Of a stretch of 64,000 bases of DNA, positions 62,805 through 64,000 are shown piece after piece. Positions within the stretch are counted from its first letter, which is position 1; every line of letters begins with the position of its first letter. Origin of the DNA: Xylophilus sp. GW821-FHT01B05 (GTDB taxonomy: Bacteria > Pseudomonadota > Gammaproteobacteria > Burkholderiales > Burkholderiaceae_C); NCBI GenBank assembly GCA_038961845.1, contig CP152408.1, forward strand, positions 2,542,001 to 2,606,000, read 5' to 3'. The notes under the pieces were generated by a model. It did not search any database. It was given only the letters and a program-made list of their open reading frames with translations, and had not been told where the DNA came from. The position numbers and the translations under genes were made by a program.

Positions 62805-63477
62805 GCACGCCGCCTTCTTCCAGCAGGTAGCCCAGGCCGCGCACGGTGACGATGTGCACGTCGCTGCCGGCCAGCTTGCGCCGCAGGCGATGCAGCACCT
62901 GCTCGATGGCGTCGGGCCCGGCGTTGCTGTCGTGCGGGAACACCTTGCCGTAGAGCTGCGACTTGCCCACCGGCGTGCCGGCGCGCATCAGCAGCGCGGT
63001 GAGTGCTGCATGTTCGCGCGGCGTGAGCTGCAGCAGCACGCCGGCCAGGGTGAAGGCGCGGCTGTCGCTGTCATAGGCCAGCGAGGCGCATTGCAGCCGC
63101 GGGTGCTGGCGGCCGTGGCTGCGCCGCACCAGGGCGGCCAGCCGGGCTTCTAGCTCTTCGATGGCAAAGGGCTTGGCCAGGAAGTCGTCGGCGCCCAGGT
63201 TCAGGCCGCGCACCCGGTCGGGCAGGGCACCCTGGGCGGTCAGCACCAGCACCGGCGTGTGGTCGCCGCCGTCGCGCATGGTCGACAGCACGGTCAGCCC
63301 GTGGCGGTCGGGCAGGCCCAGGTCCAGCACCACGGCGTCGTACTCGGTGCCGCTGGCCAGAAAGGCCTCGGCCGTGCGCGCGTCGGGGGCGTGGTCGGGG
63401 ACGAAGCCGCTCTGCTTGAGCGCGCGCGACAGCCACGACGCCATGTCGTGCTCGTCCTCTACCAACAGGATGCGCAT
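62782..63477 (-). CDS. tctD: TctD-like response regulator
   Basis: A 231-residue OmpR-type regulator. Receiver motifs are MRILLVEDEHDMASWLSRAL, VVLDLGLPDRHGL and DDFLAKPFAIEELEARL. The winged helix ends IVTVRGLGYLLEEGG. It starts 19 bp after the aldehyde-dehydrogenase gene, so it may be expressed with it. The paired kinase gene overlaps its 3' end. Confidence 0.92.
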   Translation of the reverse strand: MRILLVEDEHDMASWLSRALKQSGFVPDHAPDARTAEAFLASGTEYDAVVLDLGLPDRHGLTVLSTMRDGGDHTPVLVLTAQGALPDRVRGLNLGADDFLAKPFAIEELEARLAALVRRSHGRQHPRLQCASLAYDSDSRAFTLAGVLLQLTPREHAALTALLMRAGTPVGKSQLYGKVFPHDSNAGPDAIEQVLHRLRRKLAGSDVHIVTVRGLGYLLEEGGVHADIAGT

Positions 63478-63496
63478 GATGGCGCCAGGCGCGCTA

Positions 63497-64000
63497 TTAC
63501 TGGATGTCGCCCATGCAGAGGTACTTGATCTCTACATAGTCATCAATGCCGTGGTGCGAACCCTCGCGGCCCAGGCCCGACTGCTTGACGCCGCCAAAGG
63601 GCACGTGCTCGGAGGCGATCACGCCGGCATTGATGCCGACCATGCCGTATTCCAGCGCTTCGGCCACGCGGAAGATGCGGCCGACGTCGCGGCTGTAGAA
63701 GTAGCTCGCCAGGCCAAACTCGGTGTTGTTGGCGGCGTCTATGGCCTCCTGTTCTTCCTTGAAGCGGAACACCGGGGCGAAGGGGCCAAAGGTTTCCTCG
63801 CGCGCACACAGCATGTCTGGCGTGGCGCCGGCAACGACGGTGGGCTGGAAGAATTGGCCTTCGAGCTTCTGGCCGCCGGCAACGATCTTGCCGCCCTTGG
63901 CCAGGGCGTCTTCGAGGTGCTTCTGCACCTTTTCCACGGCAGCGGGTTCGATCAGCGGACCTTGCACCACGCCGGCATCGAAGCCGTTGCCGACCTTCAG
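63497..64000 (-). CDS. gabD: NAD(P)-dependent succinate-semialdehyde dehydrogenase-type protein, 3' part
   Basis: The last 167 codons of an aldehyde dehydrogenase; the frame is open at the right edge. VGNGFDAGVVQGPLIEPAAVEKVQ, the EETFGPFAPVFRF active-core motif and VGINAGVIASEHVPFGGVKQSGLGREGS are typical of GabD/SSADH rather than of glyceraldehyde or betaine dehydrogenases. The catalytic Cys lies outside the window. It makes succinate from succinate semialdehyde, which would suit a carboxylate-uptake cluster just downstream. Confidence 0.85.
   Translation of the reverse strand: MKVGNGFDAGVVQGPLIEPAAVEKVQKHLEDALAKGGKIVAGGQKLEGQFFQPTVVAGATPDMLCAREETFGPFAPVFRFKEEQEAIDAANNTEFGLASYFYSRDVGRIFRVAEALEYGMVGINAGVIASEHVPFGGVKQSGLGREGSHHGIDDYVEIKYLCMGDIQ

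Overview
The window is a GC-rich chromosomal segment that looks like a member of the Comamonadaceae (Burkholderiales, Betaproteobacteria; relatives of Acidovorax, Delftia or Comamonas). The reasons are the gene families and their order (a tctDE-tctBA tricarboxylate cluster, an imuC-type dnaE2, fec-type TonB systems, RhtA- and OprB-like proteins) and small hairpin repeats at gene ends. The assignment to family is an inference from content. No phylogenetic search was possible.

Layout. 1-7.4 kb: the end of error-prone DNA polymerase dnaE2, an amino-acid exporter, a CcdA/TlpA-like redox protein with a DUF2147 protein, a divergent two-component system and a SLC13/ArsB-like transporter. 7.4-22.2 kb: a 13.8-kb block, all on the minus strand apart from an rluA-type gene at its edge. 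It encodes a selenocysteine-containing respiratory formate dehydrogenase (fdoGHI), its maturation factor fdhE, and the selenocysteine machinery selA, selB, selC (tRNA-Sec) and selD. The in-frame TGA in fdoG is followed by a textbook bacterial SECIS hairpin. Between selB and selC sits a three-gene cluster of unclear function: an acyl-CoA-dehydrogenase-fold flavoprotein, a PhnD-like binding protein without a signal peptide, and a TusA-like/di-iron ferritin-like fusion. It is the best candidate in the window for an undescribed, perhaps selenium-linked, system.

22.2-28.7 kb: a visibly less GC-rich accessory region between two IS5-family transposase remnants and ending at tRNA-Gly(CCC). It holds a broken [2Fe-2S] gene, an SMP-30-like secreted protein, a broken ORF, a nucleotide-transporter-like permease, and a Tat-signal SDR with a divergent MmyB-type regulator. 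28.9-34.8 kb: an alpha/beta hydrolase, a Crp/Fnr regulator, a tannase/feruloyl-esterase lipoprotein, an MFS transporter and a zinc-ribbon/FxLYD membrane protein.

34.8-50.6 kb: two RND efflux operons (a MexHI-OpmD-like HAE-1 system with a DUF2165 membrane protein, and a CzcCBA-like heavy-metal system) separated by a porin and a chemoreceptor. 50.8-55.1 kb: a TonB-dependent transducer with FecI/FecR and a Fur-like box. 55.2-59 kb: a divergent LysR/LysE pair and a two-component system. 59-64 kb: tctA, tctB, tctE, tctD and the 3' part of a gabD-type aldehyde dehydrogenase, all on the minus strand. The usual tctC is missing from this cluster, and a 19-codon leader ORF overlaps the tctB start.

Six copies of one short palindromic repeat lie just after stop codons across the window. 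No CRISPR array, rRNA, intact insertion sequence or replication origin was seen.
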